Both the position numbers and the translations under genes were made by a program. Below the pieces are notes generated by a model. That model did no database searches, had not been told where the DNA came from, and saw only the letters and a program-made list of their open reading frames with translations. A stretch of 64,000 nucleotides of DNA, taken from assembly GCA_011833715.1 (NCBI GenBank), contig CM022401.1, positions 72,350,618 through 72,414,617 on the forward strand, in the 5' to 3' direction. The DNA is from Carcinoscorpius rotundicauda. Lineage: Eukaryota > Arthropoda > Merostomata > Xiphosura > Limulidae. Each line of letters begins with the position of its first letter. Position 1 is the first letter of the stretch. Below are positions 22,619 through 33,075 of the stretch, piece by piece.

Positions 22619-22921
22619 TCACAAAGAAAGAGGTAACTGACCGGAAGCTGACCACATGTTTGGAAGGGGTTGTGTAACTGAGTGTCGTAATGTAGAGGGC
22701 GGGGTTAGATGTTTGAATATATAATATTATCTATAATATTAATATAGGTATAATGGCGTTCCTTTATATTGGTTTATTTTGGGTTTAAGTTGTTGTATGA
22801 GTAAGGCTTCTTTAATTTTGCGTTTGTTTATGTTTGTTTCTTTATACATTACGACATTCAGTTACACAACCCCTTCCAAACATGTGGTCAGCTTCCGGTC
22901 AGTTACCTCTTTCTTTGTGAA

Positions 22922-22957
22922 CCTGACGATGACCGAAGAAGGTCGAAACGTTGTTCG
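22922..22957 (+). ncRNA. Hammerhead-like ribozyme motif (right arm)
   Basis: CTGACGA is at 22923-22929, stem II GACC/GGTC at 22931-22934 and 22941-22944, GAAA at 22945-22948 and CGTTGTTC at 22949-22956. It is identical to the left-arm copy on the other strand. Very short stem III motifs of this kind are described as acting better as dimers, and the inverted layout here is a different arrangement. An extra U after the CTGACGA box departs from consensus. Confidence 0.5.
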
Positions 22958-23040
22958 CTCTTCTATTTAAAATATTTTCTGAACCCAAAACGAGCCGTTT
23001 TTGCATATAAAATTCTCAACAAGTGGGTTTCTCGACATCA

Positions 23041-23385
23041 CTGATAATCTGTATTTTTTGAGGTAGCAATAGCAGCAACGAATACATACTTAAAGAGGTA
23101 TATAGTTGTTGGCACAGCTTTAAGAATAATTCGAGCTATTTCCACAAAGACAATTTAACCATTTGATTATAAGCATAGATGGATTTTATACAAATATTTT
23201 ATTTTGTATTTGGTAAAAAGTATTTTTACTGATATAATAATTAAGTAAAATTTCAACAATTTTTGTTTGCGTCACAAAAGTAATACTTGAAACGGTCAAA
23301 CAGAGAAGTATACAAGTAATAAATATCACAGATTTTTATAGTATTCAGCATGATCAAACTACGACTTCGAGAGTACATAAGTTGA
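23041..23385. other. AT-rich sequence, no feature seen
   Basis: No gene or repeat was recognised. Confidence 0.45.
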
Positions 23386-23393
23386 AGCCTGTT

Positions 23394-23625
23394 CAGTGGC
23401 GTAGCAAAGGGGGTGCGGGAGGGGCGGCATTTTGAGGAGGTATAAATAGAAAAAAATTAAAATAATAAAAAGCTAACAAAAAATCTGAAATTTTATACCA
23501 AAATAAAAATAAATATTTTGAGAACTTTCTGGAATTTTGAAAGTTAACGGATTATCAACGGCCAGCGGGGAAGGGGACAAATCTTACGACCGCCCCGAGC
23601 GGCAAAAATAGTTGCTACGCCACTT
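23394..23625. mobile_element. hAT-type non-autonomous element (MITE), 232 bp
   Basis: Flanked by an exact 8-bp target duplication AGCCTGTT (23386-23393 and 23626-23633), the length used by hAT transposases. The termini are CAGTGGCGTAGCAA and, from the right end reversed, AAGTGGCGTAGCAA, differing only at the first base. The interior is A/T-rich with GC-rich ends (GGGGGTGCGGGAGGGGCGGC and a CCGCCCCGAGCGGC). It encodes no protein, so it must have been moved in trans. Confidence 0.93.
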
Positions 23626-23634
23626 AGCCTGTTG

Positions 23635-24220
23635 CTACATAAGCGCGATACGCTTTTGAAGGCACGTGGGCGCTATGAAAATAGCAGTAAAATCTCACTA
23701 ATGTAACAGAGAATAATAATATGAGATTTAACAGTGGGAGTTGTTCCTGTTGTGTTTTAAACTTAGAAACAGCTATGCGCAGATAATCCTTTGTGTAGTT
23801 TACAGTGAAGATTCTGAAACACACAATTTGTTTGATATTTATGTAATTAAAAAGTAGCGAGTGTGTGTAAGTGCGTGGGAAGCTTTTTAAACTTCATCGA
23901 GAGTTATTTCATTACTTTACATACATTTAAAATACCAGTATCATTACCTTGTTAGATTTTAATACTTGCTTCTGATACTTAGGTTTTCAAAGCGTCGTTA
24001 GGTATAGAGTCGCGTACTAGCTAAGTCGATCTGTTTGCCACTTTTTGAAAACCATTTGACTCAAAGTGATTTTTGTACTAGAAGTGTGTGGTTGGTATCA
24101 CATACTGTGAAATAGGATTAATTCAGTTAAGTTTACCCTCACAATGATTGAGACGCCTCGCACGACTATCATATTCTTTAAGATCTCTACATACTTATGT
24201 GAATAGTCTAAACAGATCAT
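23635..24220. other. AT-rich sequence, no feature seen
   Basis: No gene or repeat was recognised. Confidence 0.45.
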
Positions 24221-24225
24221 TTAAC

Positions 24226-24405
24226 TGATGAAAGTTTGTAAAATAGACGGCAACTGGATGTTCTGGAGACATAAGTGTTGAGGACAACTTTCCAAAAGTC
24301 TTCCGCCATTCGTCTTCAGGTCAGACGAAAGACTTTCGAAACGTCGTCCTCTACACTTGTGTCTCCGCAACAGGCAGTTGGTGCTCATTCTACAAACTTT
24401 CATCA
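24226..24405. repeat. Inverted repeat with hammerhead-like core, Penelope-type
   Basis: The left arm 24226-24303 pairs with the right arm 24329-24405 across a 25-bp spacer. Both arms carry TACAAACTTTCATCA at the outside, then a TGTCTCC.AACA stretch, then GTCCTC.ACAC and AAGACTTT. Divergence is moderate. The right arm reads CAGACGA, AAGACTTTC, GAAACGTCGTCC, close to a hammerhead core in which CTGACGA has become CAGACGA. This is a different subfamily from the 22.5 kb pair but the same architecture. Confidence 0.8.
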
Positions 24406-24660
24406 TGAATACTCAAGCTGAATAATCTATTAAAAAAATCATTTAACTGTTTCAATTACTTTAAACATATAGAAAATGTTTCGTACGCGAAACACGAGTT
24501 CTTCCTGGTGTTGAAAAAAGTAGAATAAGCAATTTGCTATTAAACACAGAGATACAAACTATAATCATTAATCTCTATTGACGTTTTAATAAATTTAAGC
24601 GGTAAGAAAGTTGATCGCTAAAGACAATTAGAAGATTCTGATTAAGTAATTCACAAAGTT

Positions 24661-24774
24661 ATTGTTTGTTGTTAAGCTACACAAAGTGTTATCTTTCTCT
24701 ATCCAGCAAGGATATCGAAACCCGGTTTCTAGTGGTGTAAGTCCGCAGACATACCTCTGCGTCGCTGTGGGCAT
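24661..24774 (-). mobile_element. SINE-B copy
   Basis: Minus strand with GTTGTTAAGCTACACAAAG, AAACCCGGTTTCTAGTGGTG, AGTCCGCAGACATACC and the head TCGCTGTGGGC. Confidence 0.82.
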
Positions 24775-25017
24775 TTCAAAAGGATTCACCGAGGTCACGA
24801 GTTAAACGAATTTACAAAATTGAAAATAAGATTTTTATTGATTATTTTTGTAAAATTATTTATTTAAGCTTGAAATTTAAAAAGAAAAATATAGTTAAGA
24901 TATCTTAATAAACTATTAAGAATTAAAAATTTGAAGTACTTCAAAAGGCTTGAGAAAAGTTTTAGGTTACATGTTATTTGTTTTGGGTTTATTTTTACCA
25001 TTTTAAAGCAAAAAGTT

Positions 25018-25105
25018 AAACGACGTGCGTGTCCAACATGGATATCAAAACCGGTATTTAGTGTTGTAACTCTAGACTTACCGTTGAGCCACTGGGAACG
25101 TACTG
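25018..25105 (-). mobile_element. SINE-B copy, tail missing
   Basis: GTCCAACATGGATATCAAAA, CGGTATTTAGTGTTGTAAC and GAGCCACTGGGAACG are the minus-strand head and B box region. The CAAAGCTAC tail is not visible. Confidence 0.7.
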
Positions 25106-25290
25106 TATTTCTCAACGTCAAAGAGAGTATTTTATAACCAGAATAAGTCTCAAAAATTTACCCTACGACTTCCAGGCCGAAGGTTTCAATGCTCATAGGC
25201 CTAAACCTAACCCTAGAGGAAGCGTTTCGATACCAGACAGAAATCCAATTACGAAATGTATAAATTAATTAGTATTAAATAACAAATAAA

Positions 25291-25427
25291 TGCCCCCCAG
25301 TGGCTCAGCGGTATGTCTGTTGACTTGCACGATAAAATCCGGGTTTCGATACCCGTGGTGGGCAGAGCACAGATAGCCCATTGTGCAGCTTTGTGCTTAA
25401 TTCTAAAACAACAACAACAAATAAATA
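25291..25427 (+). mobile_element. SINE-B copy, full length
   Basis: The head GCCCCCCAGTGGCTCAGCGG, B box GGGTTTCGATACCC, GTGGTGGGCAGAGCACAG and tail GCTTTGTGCTTAATTC are intact, ending in ACAACAACAACAAATAAATA. Confidence 0.95.
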
Positions 25428-25429
25428 AA

Positions 25430-27010
25430 CGAGATAAGCATAAATTATCACAAAAATCATTGGAACTTCCGCAGTGAGTTAAGGTAAACCAGTCAATGGT
25501 CTAATTTTCCTGTTTTCTATCAAACGATCTTGATATTAAGGCAACATTATAAGGACATATGAAAGGTAAAATTGCGGAAACACTACTCGGCAACGTCAGC
25601 CATTTGCAAAATATTCTAAGTTTGTTTTGGTTTCACTAAATCCGTTCTGTTCCGTTGTTGTGTAACGATTTCAAAAAACAGACCTGTTCTCAGTAAGAAT
25701 TCTCTGTGACAGTACAGCTGAATCAAATTTTTTTAACACAGCTCATATTACATATCATGGCTTCCACACACAAACAAGGCACTCCTAGAATAGGCTTAGA
25801 ATAACGTTATTACTGGCAATAACAGATTTTCCAGTGGTAATATAATGAATACACTTTCAAAGGTAGATATGATAAGCATATAGCTCACAAAAAATCTAGA
25901 AGTGTGCAAGAGGATTTTGTACCATAAGTCACTAAACATTCCAATCTTGGTATGATTGGTGAAAAGGCAGCGACCTCATTCGTATGTTTATTTTTTATTC
26001 AGAATTTAGTTAATTAAAGTGGGGGTGCGTCTTCAACGCTGGGAAATACTGTAGTTTAAAACATTTAAAATATTTTAAGTTATACCTATTTCATCCTCTA
26101 AATATGTAATATTGACGAAAAATGTATTAAATGTACTATGAATTAAGTATTTAGACTTAAAATATACGCATACTTTATTTTTTTACAACATTTATTGCTT
26201 ACATAGTCTATTGTAAGCAAAACGTCTGAAAGTTCGTAGACTGTCATTATCTTTCGATATTTATCATTGTTTATTTTGTTTTTATGTAAAATTTTATAGG
26301 AATCTTACCATTTTCATTATAAATTCGCAAACTAGGTTACGCTGCAATTGCTTGGATTTCTGCAGAAATGTCACCGAATAACTGTTATGTCATTAAACTA
26401 ACCAGAAAATTTATACATAAAATCTCGATTATCTGTAGCAATTTCGTGTTTAAACACTTGTCATTATTCATTATTTTTGGAACCTGTTATCGTATTTTGT
26501 GCAGTGTGTGTACGTGATGGTGCATATGATTTTCATTATTTAAGCTTTACCAATCAATAAATTGCTTGCATTCATAATACCTCTGTATTTCGATATAAAT
26601 ACAGTCGTGTATTACATATTTTATATTACTCGTGATTATAATACCCGTACATTTCTGTATAAATATTCTCATATAATATTTGATTTGTATATTAGAAACT
26701 GTTATATGAATATTTGCTACACAATGCTTATGACATATATACTGAATATACTTTTATTTATGTAGAAATAAGTAAATTAAATACATTTCTTGAAGAACTT
26801 GCAGAAATTTAACAAGATTTTATTACTGCTACAAAGTTTAAATAATCTTTACAAGAGCCAGTATTTCACCAAAAGTACTTAATAATTCTAAAAAGCAGTT
26901 GAAAATACAAAGAGCCAGCAAAGTTCTTTAAAGAAGAAAGAAAAAAATTGATCCCATTAATTTAACATGCTGGACAATTCTATTCACTCGAGAGATTCTT
27001 TACAAATAAT
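25430..27010. other. AT-rich sequence, no feature seen
   Basis: No gene, SINE or tandem repeat was recognised over this 1.6 kb. Confidence 0.45.
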
Positions 27011-27013
27011 TAC

Positions 27014-27148
27014 GCCCCCCAGTGGCTCAGCGGTATGTCTGCGGACTTACACACTAAAATCCGGGTTTCGATACCCGTGGTGGGCAGAGCACAGATAGCC
27101 CATTGTGTAGCTTTGTGCTTAATTCCAAACAACAACAACAACAACTAC
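27014..27148 (+). mobile_element. SINE-B copy, full length
   Basis: Almost identical to the copy at 25291. It has the head CCCCCCAGTGGCTCAGCGGT, B box GGGTTTCGATACCC, and tail TAGCTTTGTGCTTAATTCC followed by AAACAACAACAACAACAAC. Confidence 0.95.
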
Positions 27149-27149
27149 A

Positions 27150-28400
27150 AGTAATTACAATACCTGTTTTCTTCAACACGCTTCACTCTTCAGGAGCAAA
27201 CAAGTTTTACTATCCATTTGTTCTTCAATCAAATGTTACAATCCTGCTATTCTCATGCATCGCTTTTATATTAATCCATCAGTTTTGTTACAGCTGTACT
27301 GGTTCTTATCAGGATTGACTCGTATAAATGTAGACATAACAGTGCTATCCATTACCATGTAATCAATAACATAAAATTAGAAAAATATTTTGTTTCTGAG
27401 TGATGGCATATTACCTTCTAACTCTTCTTCAGTAGTTTCTTCGTTCTTTCTCACATCTCTGATCTTCTCTATCAACTACAATTGATGTTCCTTATAATGG
27501 AACATTTGCCCTCCCCTTCCCCGGTGAAAAATGAGAAACATAATTATTTCTTAATTTATTCAACATATTTATAAGATTTGCAATTTTTTAGTTACTAGCA
27601 ATTTATAATAAAAATTGCCAGGTCTGTCAGCAGCTTTACTTAAAATATTTATATATGTACCTCGTAGCTGAATATTAAAAAAAAAAAGTCGTTACCACGG
27701 CAGACTTTTCGATATTCGACGTAAAAATACTCAGTCAGGTCATTAAAGAGACCGACGCGGTCTTGCCGACATTCTATAAGCCCTGACACAATGTGATCGG
27801 GGTCAACTGGCAGCAGGTTATCAAAGAGACCGACGTAGTCTTCTTGTTTTTATTAGGCACACACAATAAATGTTATTGAAGTATTGTGCTTTCTGCAGAC
27901 CTCAAGTGATTTTATTTATATAAGCAGTTGTTGTATATAAAGTCAAATTATCTTTTAAGGTTAAAAACGTAAAACAGTCAAACATACAATTGGTGTGAAC
28001 GCGTTTTGTAATCATTATGAGGAAAACCTTACTGAGTTTATTTATTAAATCTAAAACAATTTCCCAATCTAGGCAGTATTGCCCTCTAGTGAGCATTTGT
28101 AAAATTGAGGAGACAGTACTTTTTGAGGGGGAGAGAGAGGCAAACAGTAAAGCTTGAAGGGTTTCAAAGTTGCATTTATTAAAATTGATTACTTTACAAT
28201 TTTCATTGTAGAAATATATTTTAATGGTCTGAAAATGTATTAGGAGGGGACATTAGCGCTTATTGTTTCCTGAAGGGGTTGCTGTATCACAAAAGGTTGG
28301 AAACTGACTTAAAACAAGAAACCAAAATTTACTATTGTGAATTAAATATAGCTGGAAGTCTGTTGTATGGCTGAAACTAATCTTAAAAATATTAAACCCA
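27150..28400. other. AT-rich sequence with one spaced direct repeat
   Basis: A segment GGTCATTAAAGAGACCGACG at about 27738 recurs as GGTTATCAAAGAGACCGACG at about 27814, each followed by a GGTCTT or AGTCTT. No gene was recognised. A purine tract GGGGGAGAGAGAGG lies near 28127. Confidence 0.5.
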
Positions 28401-28403
28401 TCA

Positions 28404-28674
28404 GGCCCGGTATGGCCAGGTGGTTAGTACTTCACTAATATTCTAAGATCATGGATTCGAATCTCCGTCACACTAAAAATGATCGCCCTTTCAGTTGTGG
28501 GGCGTTATAATGTTCGGTCAATCTCACTATTTGATGATAGAGAAGTAGCTCAAGAGTTGGCGGTGGTTGGTGATGAGTAGCTGCCTTCCCTCTATTTTTA
28601 TATTGTTAAATTAAAAAAGGGTAGCGCAGATAGCCCAAGTGTAGCTTAGAGCAATATTCAAAACAAATCAATCA
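28404..28674 (+). mobile_element. SINE-A copy, diverged
   Basis: The head GGCCCGGTATGGCCAGGTGG and B box GGATTCGAATC are good. The 3' half is diverged (CTCTATTTTTATATTGTTAA) but ends with GCAATATTCAAAACAAATCA. Confidence 0.9.
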
Positions 28675-28907
28675 CACCCACCAAATCTTATTGTGGGAGC
28701 TTGCTCATTCTCTCAATTGTAATGTCAAAACTTTTAACGCGGATACAGTGTTTCTTGACTTCAATTTTACCCCTACTATCCTGTAAAAAAATTCTGCGAA
28801 CATTCCTGCTTAAATCCAACTTTATAACGTATCTGTCTTATTCCTGAATACATTTAACAATGTTGAATATAATTGGTCTCGACTGTTTGTTTTTCTAATC
28901 TCTGTTC

Positions 28908-29003
28908 ACCGCTAGTACAGCGGTAAGTCTTCAGATTTACAACACTAAAATCAGGCGTTCGTTTCCTCTCGGTTGGCTCAGTAAATAGCGCGATGTGACT
29001 TTT
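28908..29003 (+). mobile_element. SINE-C copy
   Basis: The head CACCGCTAGTACAGCGGTAA, GATTTACAACACTAAAATCA, GCGTTCGTTTCCTCTCGG and tail start GCGCGATGTGACTTTT. It is truncated before the A-rich end. Confidence 0.8.
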
Positions 29004-29529
29004 CTAATCTTAATTTTGTATCAGTAGCACATAAACATCTTCTTCACATTGTTAATTTCGCTGTTTCTACTTTTATCACATCACAGTTCGCAGTCGTTAA
29101 CGAGATCGTTTATAAACGCCGCTTACAAATATTACTGCAAAATTTCAAAAAGTTCAGTCTTTGATATATCCCAATAAAAGAAAATTAATCAGGAAATGCC
29201 ATCCATCTTTTTCATCGATCTTTAAGGGTTAGGATTCGAATCAATCTCAAACTCTTACTTTTCCATTGAATTATATAAATATTCTTATATCACTTTTAAT
29301 CCCACTTAAATTATCTACACCAAATTAGCAATTTACCAACTATAAGAGATAGAATAACAGAACTTTCTCTCAAATATTATCTAAAAGCAGAAAATAGAAA
29401 CAAACTAACGGCATCACTACACAAACTATCCAGTGCACCAACAAAATACATTTCACCGTACAACATATTTCAAGAATCACAATCTACTCAACAAAGAATC
29501 TAAATAAATAAAATCCATGTCATTAACAT

Positions 29530-29850
29530 GAATTCCTTTTTTTCAGATACAGGGCACACGACAGGCAAAACTTTCGGCGCCTGTCCTGTGAAAGTGGGTT
29601 TTCTCGGGGCACTCCCGTTTCCCCCCACATCTAAATCTTTAGGCATTGGATTTCTAGATCCCAGCCCAGGCAACTCTTTTGCCAGACTCTGAATCGTGCC
29701 GTTTGATTTGATCTGGATTTGAATTATATTCATGTTCACATCTGCTCAACTTCTTCCTTTCGCTGCTGCCTTTGCCTCCACCCAAGACAACATTTAGAGA
29801 GACATTCTCCACCCAAAAAGTCAATAATAATAATAATAATAAATTTATTT
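29530..29850 (-). repeat. GC-rich unclassified repeat-like segment
   Basis: Composition differs sharply from its surroundings. It contains CACGACAGGCAAAACTTTCG, GTGGGTTTTCTCGGGGCACT followed by CCCGTTTCCCCCCACATC, and ends in a TAA trinucleotide run (29823-29841). From memory, a GGGTTTTCTCCGGGTACTCC-type motif occurs in dispersed repeats of many marine invertebrates. Strand and family are undetermined. The minus-strand 111-codon frame over it shows no known domain. Confidence 0.5.
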
Positions 29851-29989
29851 TAGAAAAACAAAAAAACCACCACTTAATCTTAATAACAATCCACGAAAGG
29901 GGACGAAGACGAACCACAACGTTCCTGAACACCCCGGTTGGGCAGAGAACTCTTCTGATTTCTCTCTCTCTAAACTGAACCCCTGCCAC

Positions 29990-30495
29990 GTTAGTTTAGT
30001 TTACTTTAGTTTAATCCCACTTTGAACAACCTGATCAAGGATTTTATCGTTTTTACGACAAATGCTTTACCTAAGAGAAAGGATCTTAATTTGTTCAGCC
30101 CATGCATGATTTCCAAGCATTCTTGTTCATTTGTGCCTAAATATTATCTGTGTGTTAGTAATATTCAGCTTCATTACGTCACATTATGTTATCCTCACCT
30201 ATTTGTTCCAGCATCCAGCATACAGCATAAGCTGTATCAGTTTGTAAAATGGTGGCTAATGTTTCCTTATATCTATATCAATATTGTTTTGTTTTTACAC
30301 AACGCCTCTTTTAATTTTCTAAAAGCCCTCTCACTGTTTGATCTAACGCAACAGGTTTTTGTCCTGATTAATAGGTTAATGTTAAAAACAGGATTGCCAT
30401 ATTCGCAAACCACAAAATAAACTTTCTGTAATAACATACTGGGTTATAGCTCTTTTCTTTGTTGCAGGTTTCTTTCAAGCTCTAATAGATTTTTG
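29990..30495. other. Sequence containing the longest open frame (132 codons), unrecognised
   Basis: A plus-strand frame over 30022-30420 is the longest in the window. Its translation is rich in F, L and Y, has no motif I know, and resembles chance coding in AT-rich DNA. I do not call it a gene. A short TTTAGTTTACTTTAGTTTAA repeat precedes it. Confidence 0.4.
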
Positions 30496-30496
30496 A

Positions 30497-30775
30497 GGCC
30501 TGGCATGGCCGAGCGCGTTAAGGCGTGCGCTCGTAATCCGAGGGTCGCGGGTTCGCGCCCGCGTCGCGCTAAACATGCTCGCCCTCCCAGCCGTGGGGGT
30601 GTATATGTGACGGTCAATCCCACTTTTCGTTGGTAAAAGAGTAGCCCAAGAGTTGGCGGTGGGTGGTGATGACTAGCTGCCTTCCCTCTAGTCTTACACC
30701 GCTAAATTAGGGACGGCTAGCACAGATAGCCCTCGAGTAGCTTTGTGCGAAATTCCAAAAACAAACAAACAAACT
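30497..30775 (+). mobile_element. SINE-A copy, full length, GC-rich head subtype
   Basis: Very well preserved. The head is GGCCTGGCATGGCCGAGCGC, the anticodon arm GCGCTCGTAATCCGAGGG, the B box GGGTTCGCGCCC, and the tail TAGCTTTGTGCGAAATTCC with AAAAACAAACAAACAAAC. It matches the 18068 and 36246 copies on the other strand, including the shortened GGGTGTATATGTGACGG body. Confidence 0.96.
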
Positions 30776-30779
30776 AATA

Positions 30780-31520
30780 GATTTTTATCTTTGCCACTAT
30801 AAGAGTACCTTTACCCACCATGCAGTCTAGCTCGCATTTACTTGGTTTTGCTGTTAATCCTACTTCATTCAACCAGTTTAGTTCTTACTGTTTTGTTTGT
30901 CTAAAGTATAACATTGCCATTATGGTGCAACTGTCTCTAATACCAAACCAATCAGGTAAAATTATCAATGTGAAGGAAAGGTATTTTAATAACAGGTAAA
31001 AGCTTCTTAAAATTCACAAAATAAGATGAACTAGTCTCAATACACATCGACTACTTGACAACGTCATGTGAAAAAACTGGCAAAATGAGAGAAGGAACAA
31101 TTGGGTACCATTTTCCAGAACCTTCATCATCAAAAGCATTTGGTTATTTCCACAATCTTCTAACAAATTTGAAGAAGTATTATGTATTACATAGTGCTGA
31201 CTTGGATAGGTGAACTTCGTTCAGATAATAATGAATGAAACATAATAAAAGGAATATTAAAGTGATGCACCCACACAATGATGAACTATTTAACCATGTT
31301 TTGAGAAACAGTTTATGTACGGGACTAAAATGTATCATTGTTTTTGATACTCTATAGAATCAAAGAACAAATCACTGAAAGGACTATTATTTAGTTGCGA
31401 GCTAAAAGTATCATTAGAATATCCTGTGAACAATATGCAGGATAAACGTATCCTTTTGTCACACATAAGTTCTTGTGCTGCTTAAGAGTATTTTGTATGA
31501 AACAAATACCCATAACTAGT
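30780..31520. other. AT-rich sequence, no feature seen
   Basis: No gene or repeat was recognised. Confidence 0.45.
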
Positions 31521-31521
31521 G

Positions 31522-31645
31522 ATGAGGGGGAACACACTTAAAGTAAATATTTAGTATAGACGGCTAATATGGATCCTAAAACGTTGTTATTTGTTCAGTG
31601 TTTTAGATAAAAGTTTTTACTACCCATATCCACCGTTGCTACTAT
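31522..31645. mobile_element. Inverted Penelope-like termini, decayed
   Basis: GATGAGGGGGAACACACTTA then AAGTAAATATTT is the complement of a Penelope 3' end (ACTTTAAGTG.GTT.CTC.TCATC). It is followed by plus-strand AAACGTTGTTATTTGTTC, TTAGATAAAAGTTTTTACTA and CCCATATCCACCGTT. The layout matches 15360-15520 but is more worn. Confidence 0.6.
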
Positions 31646-31649
31646 ATAT

Positions 31650-32668
31650 ATTTAAACATCTATAACCCTTATCATCAAAATGTAAATATGCTTAGCTTTA
31701 ATTAATATGTTTCTAATTAGATATCTCTAATCTCCATTCTAAAAACAATATTTAATCGCTCTAAACTTCGTTGTGACTTTCTTCTGTATACAGCACAAAC
31801 AAATTAACATGGATAAATCTCCGAAAAAAAGATTTTCCAGTAAGCTTCACTTAATTAATCTAGATTGTTCCGTATAACAGAGATTAGGTGGAGATTATGA
31901 ACCAGTTCGACTCGATAATTTTTACTCATTTGTTTATACTTGCGTCTAATATCTTTGATTACACTAGTTATATAGTTACTCATTCACATAAAGTCATATT
32001 TGAAATTCATTAAAATACTGTAAAAAAAAGAAAGGATTAAGTAAAGTAAATTGCACGGATTACTGCAATTAGTCAACTTACGGCGTAACTATATTGAAAG
32101 TGTACATACTGTAAATACACGGTCTTTATTAGCATTAGTACCAAGTAATGTAGAGATGTTAGTGTTATTCTTCCTACTGGTCCTATGTTTTTATTTTCTG
32201 CTCTTTAGGAACAAATCAGAATAATAGATATCAAATTAATAAAGTTCTGACGCCTTGCGAGTCAACTGATTGGATAGGAATATAACTTCATAAGTCCATG
32301 TGGAAAATAATTGCTGAGAAGTTTAATTAGGTTATTTCATTTTCGTAAATGGTTGTCGAAGGAATATAATTTAAACTACAACAACAACAACAAAACAAAC
32401 AAACATCGGCTGCCAAACAGTTTTTGTATTCTAAGCTACAAGAGATTAAGATATGTTGAGGTTAATCTACCATTAGTACAAAAAATATAGATGAACTGAC
32501 ACGCAGTAGGAATGAGGACAAAAACAGTATGATTTACAAACATAGATGTACAATAACACTTTCAAATACATAAGATTTACAAAAGATCGTACAAAATAGA
32601 AGATACTGAAGAATGACAAAACCATAGTATCAATATAGTTTATCATCACATAGTTATACCACTAGTAC
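31650..32668. other. AT-rich sequence, no feature seen
   Basis: No gene or repeat was recognised apart from an ACAACAACAACAACAAAAC tract near 32380. Confidence 0.45.
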
Positions 32669-32671
32669 TGG

Positions 32672-32862
32672 GAGATCTGCCGACACATAATGAGATCCTG
32701 AGGAAACCACAGGATCTACCAACACACGATGAGCCCGTAGAATAAAACATATCTACTGACACAGGATGAGGTCTTCAGAACACAGTTATGTTTATCGACA
32801 CATGATAAGACCCCCTAGGGAACAGCAAATCTGTTAACACATGATGAGGCTCCCAGACACAT
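32672..32862 (+). repeat. Degenerate 37-40 bp tandem repeat, five units
   Basis: Each unit begins with an ATCTRYYRACACA.GATGAG motif: GATCTGCCGACACATAATGA, GATCTACCAACACACGATGA, ATCTACTGACACAGGATGAG, TTATCGACACATGATAAGA and AATCTGTTAACACATGATGA. The spacing varies from 37 to 40 bp. Confidence 0.8.
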
Positions 32863-32877
32863 TGTAGTATGCTATTA

Positions 32878-32940
32878 TTGTGGAGAAAATCTGCTTAGAA
32901 AAACTAACATTTTAATAATTAGTATTAAAAAGATCTGTTG
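32878..32940 (+). repeat. About 60-bp direct repeat, left copy
   Basis: TTGTGGAGAAAATCTGCTTA then GAAAAACTAACATTTTAA recurs at 35184-35245 as TTGTGGAGAAAATCGGCTTA then GAAAAGCTAAAATTTTAA. The two copies bracket the SINE-A, tRNA-like sequence and Tc1 element. Confidence 0.75.
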
Positions 32941-33075
32941 AAAATAAAAAAACCTGATGAGAAGTTGTTCAGCTTAAATCAACTTTCTTTTTTTCAAAAA
33001 AGGCATACGTTTTTGCAATTTATGTAACGTTACGGTCCAAGGTATTGTATACGTTAATGAAGCAAAGAATTTTGG

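Larger units (their letters stand above)
22526..23013. repeat. Near-perfect 168-bp inverted repeat of Penelope-like termini
   Basis: The left arm is 22526-22693 and the right arm 22845-23013, with a 151-bp spacer. Read through, I find one mismatch (GACACTCAG against GACATTCAG). Each arm contains CCTGACGATGACCGAAGAAG then GTCGAAACGTTGTTC, followed by the end region with CCCAAAACGAGCCG. The right copy continues to about 23040 with AAGTGGGTTTCTC. Other Penelope pieces here are heavily decayed, so such identity suggests recent formation or gene conversion. The transcript would fold into a very long hairpin. Confidence 0.9.

Noticed and set aside
29654..29989. 111-codon minus-strand frame
   Set aside because: It lies over a GC-rich repeat-like segment and a TAA microsatellite, so the leucine run is the microsatellite read as codons.
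30022..30420. 132-codon open frame, the longest in the window
   Set aside because: No known motif, composition typical of chance frames in AT-rich DNA, no splice or promoter support.
32380..32405. ACAACAACAAC tract as a SINE tail
   Set aside because: No SINE body precedes it.
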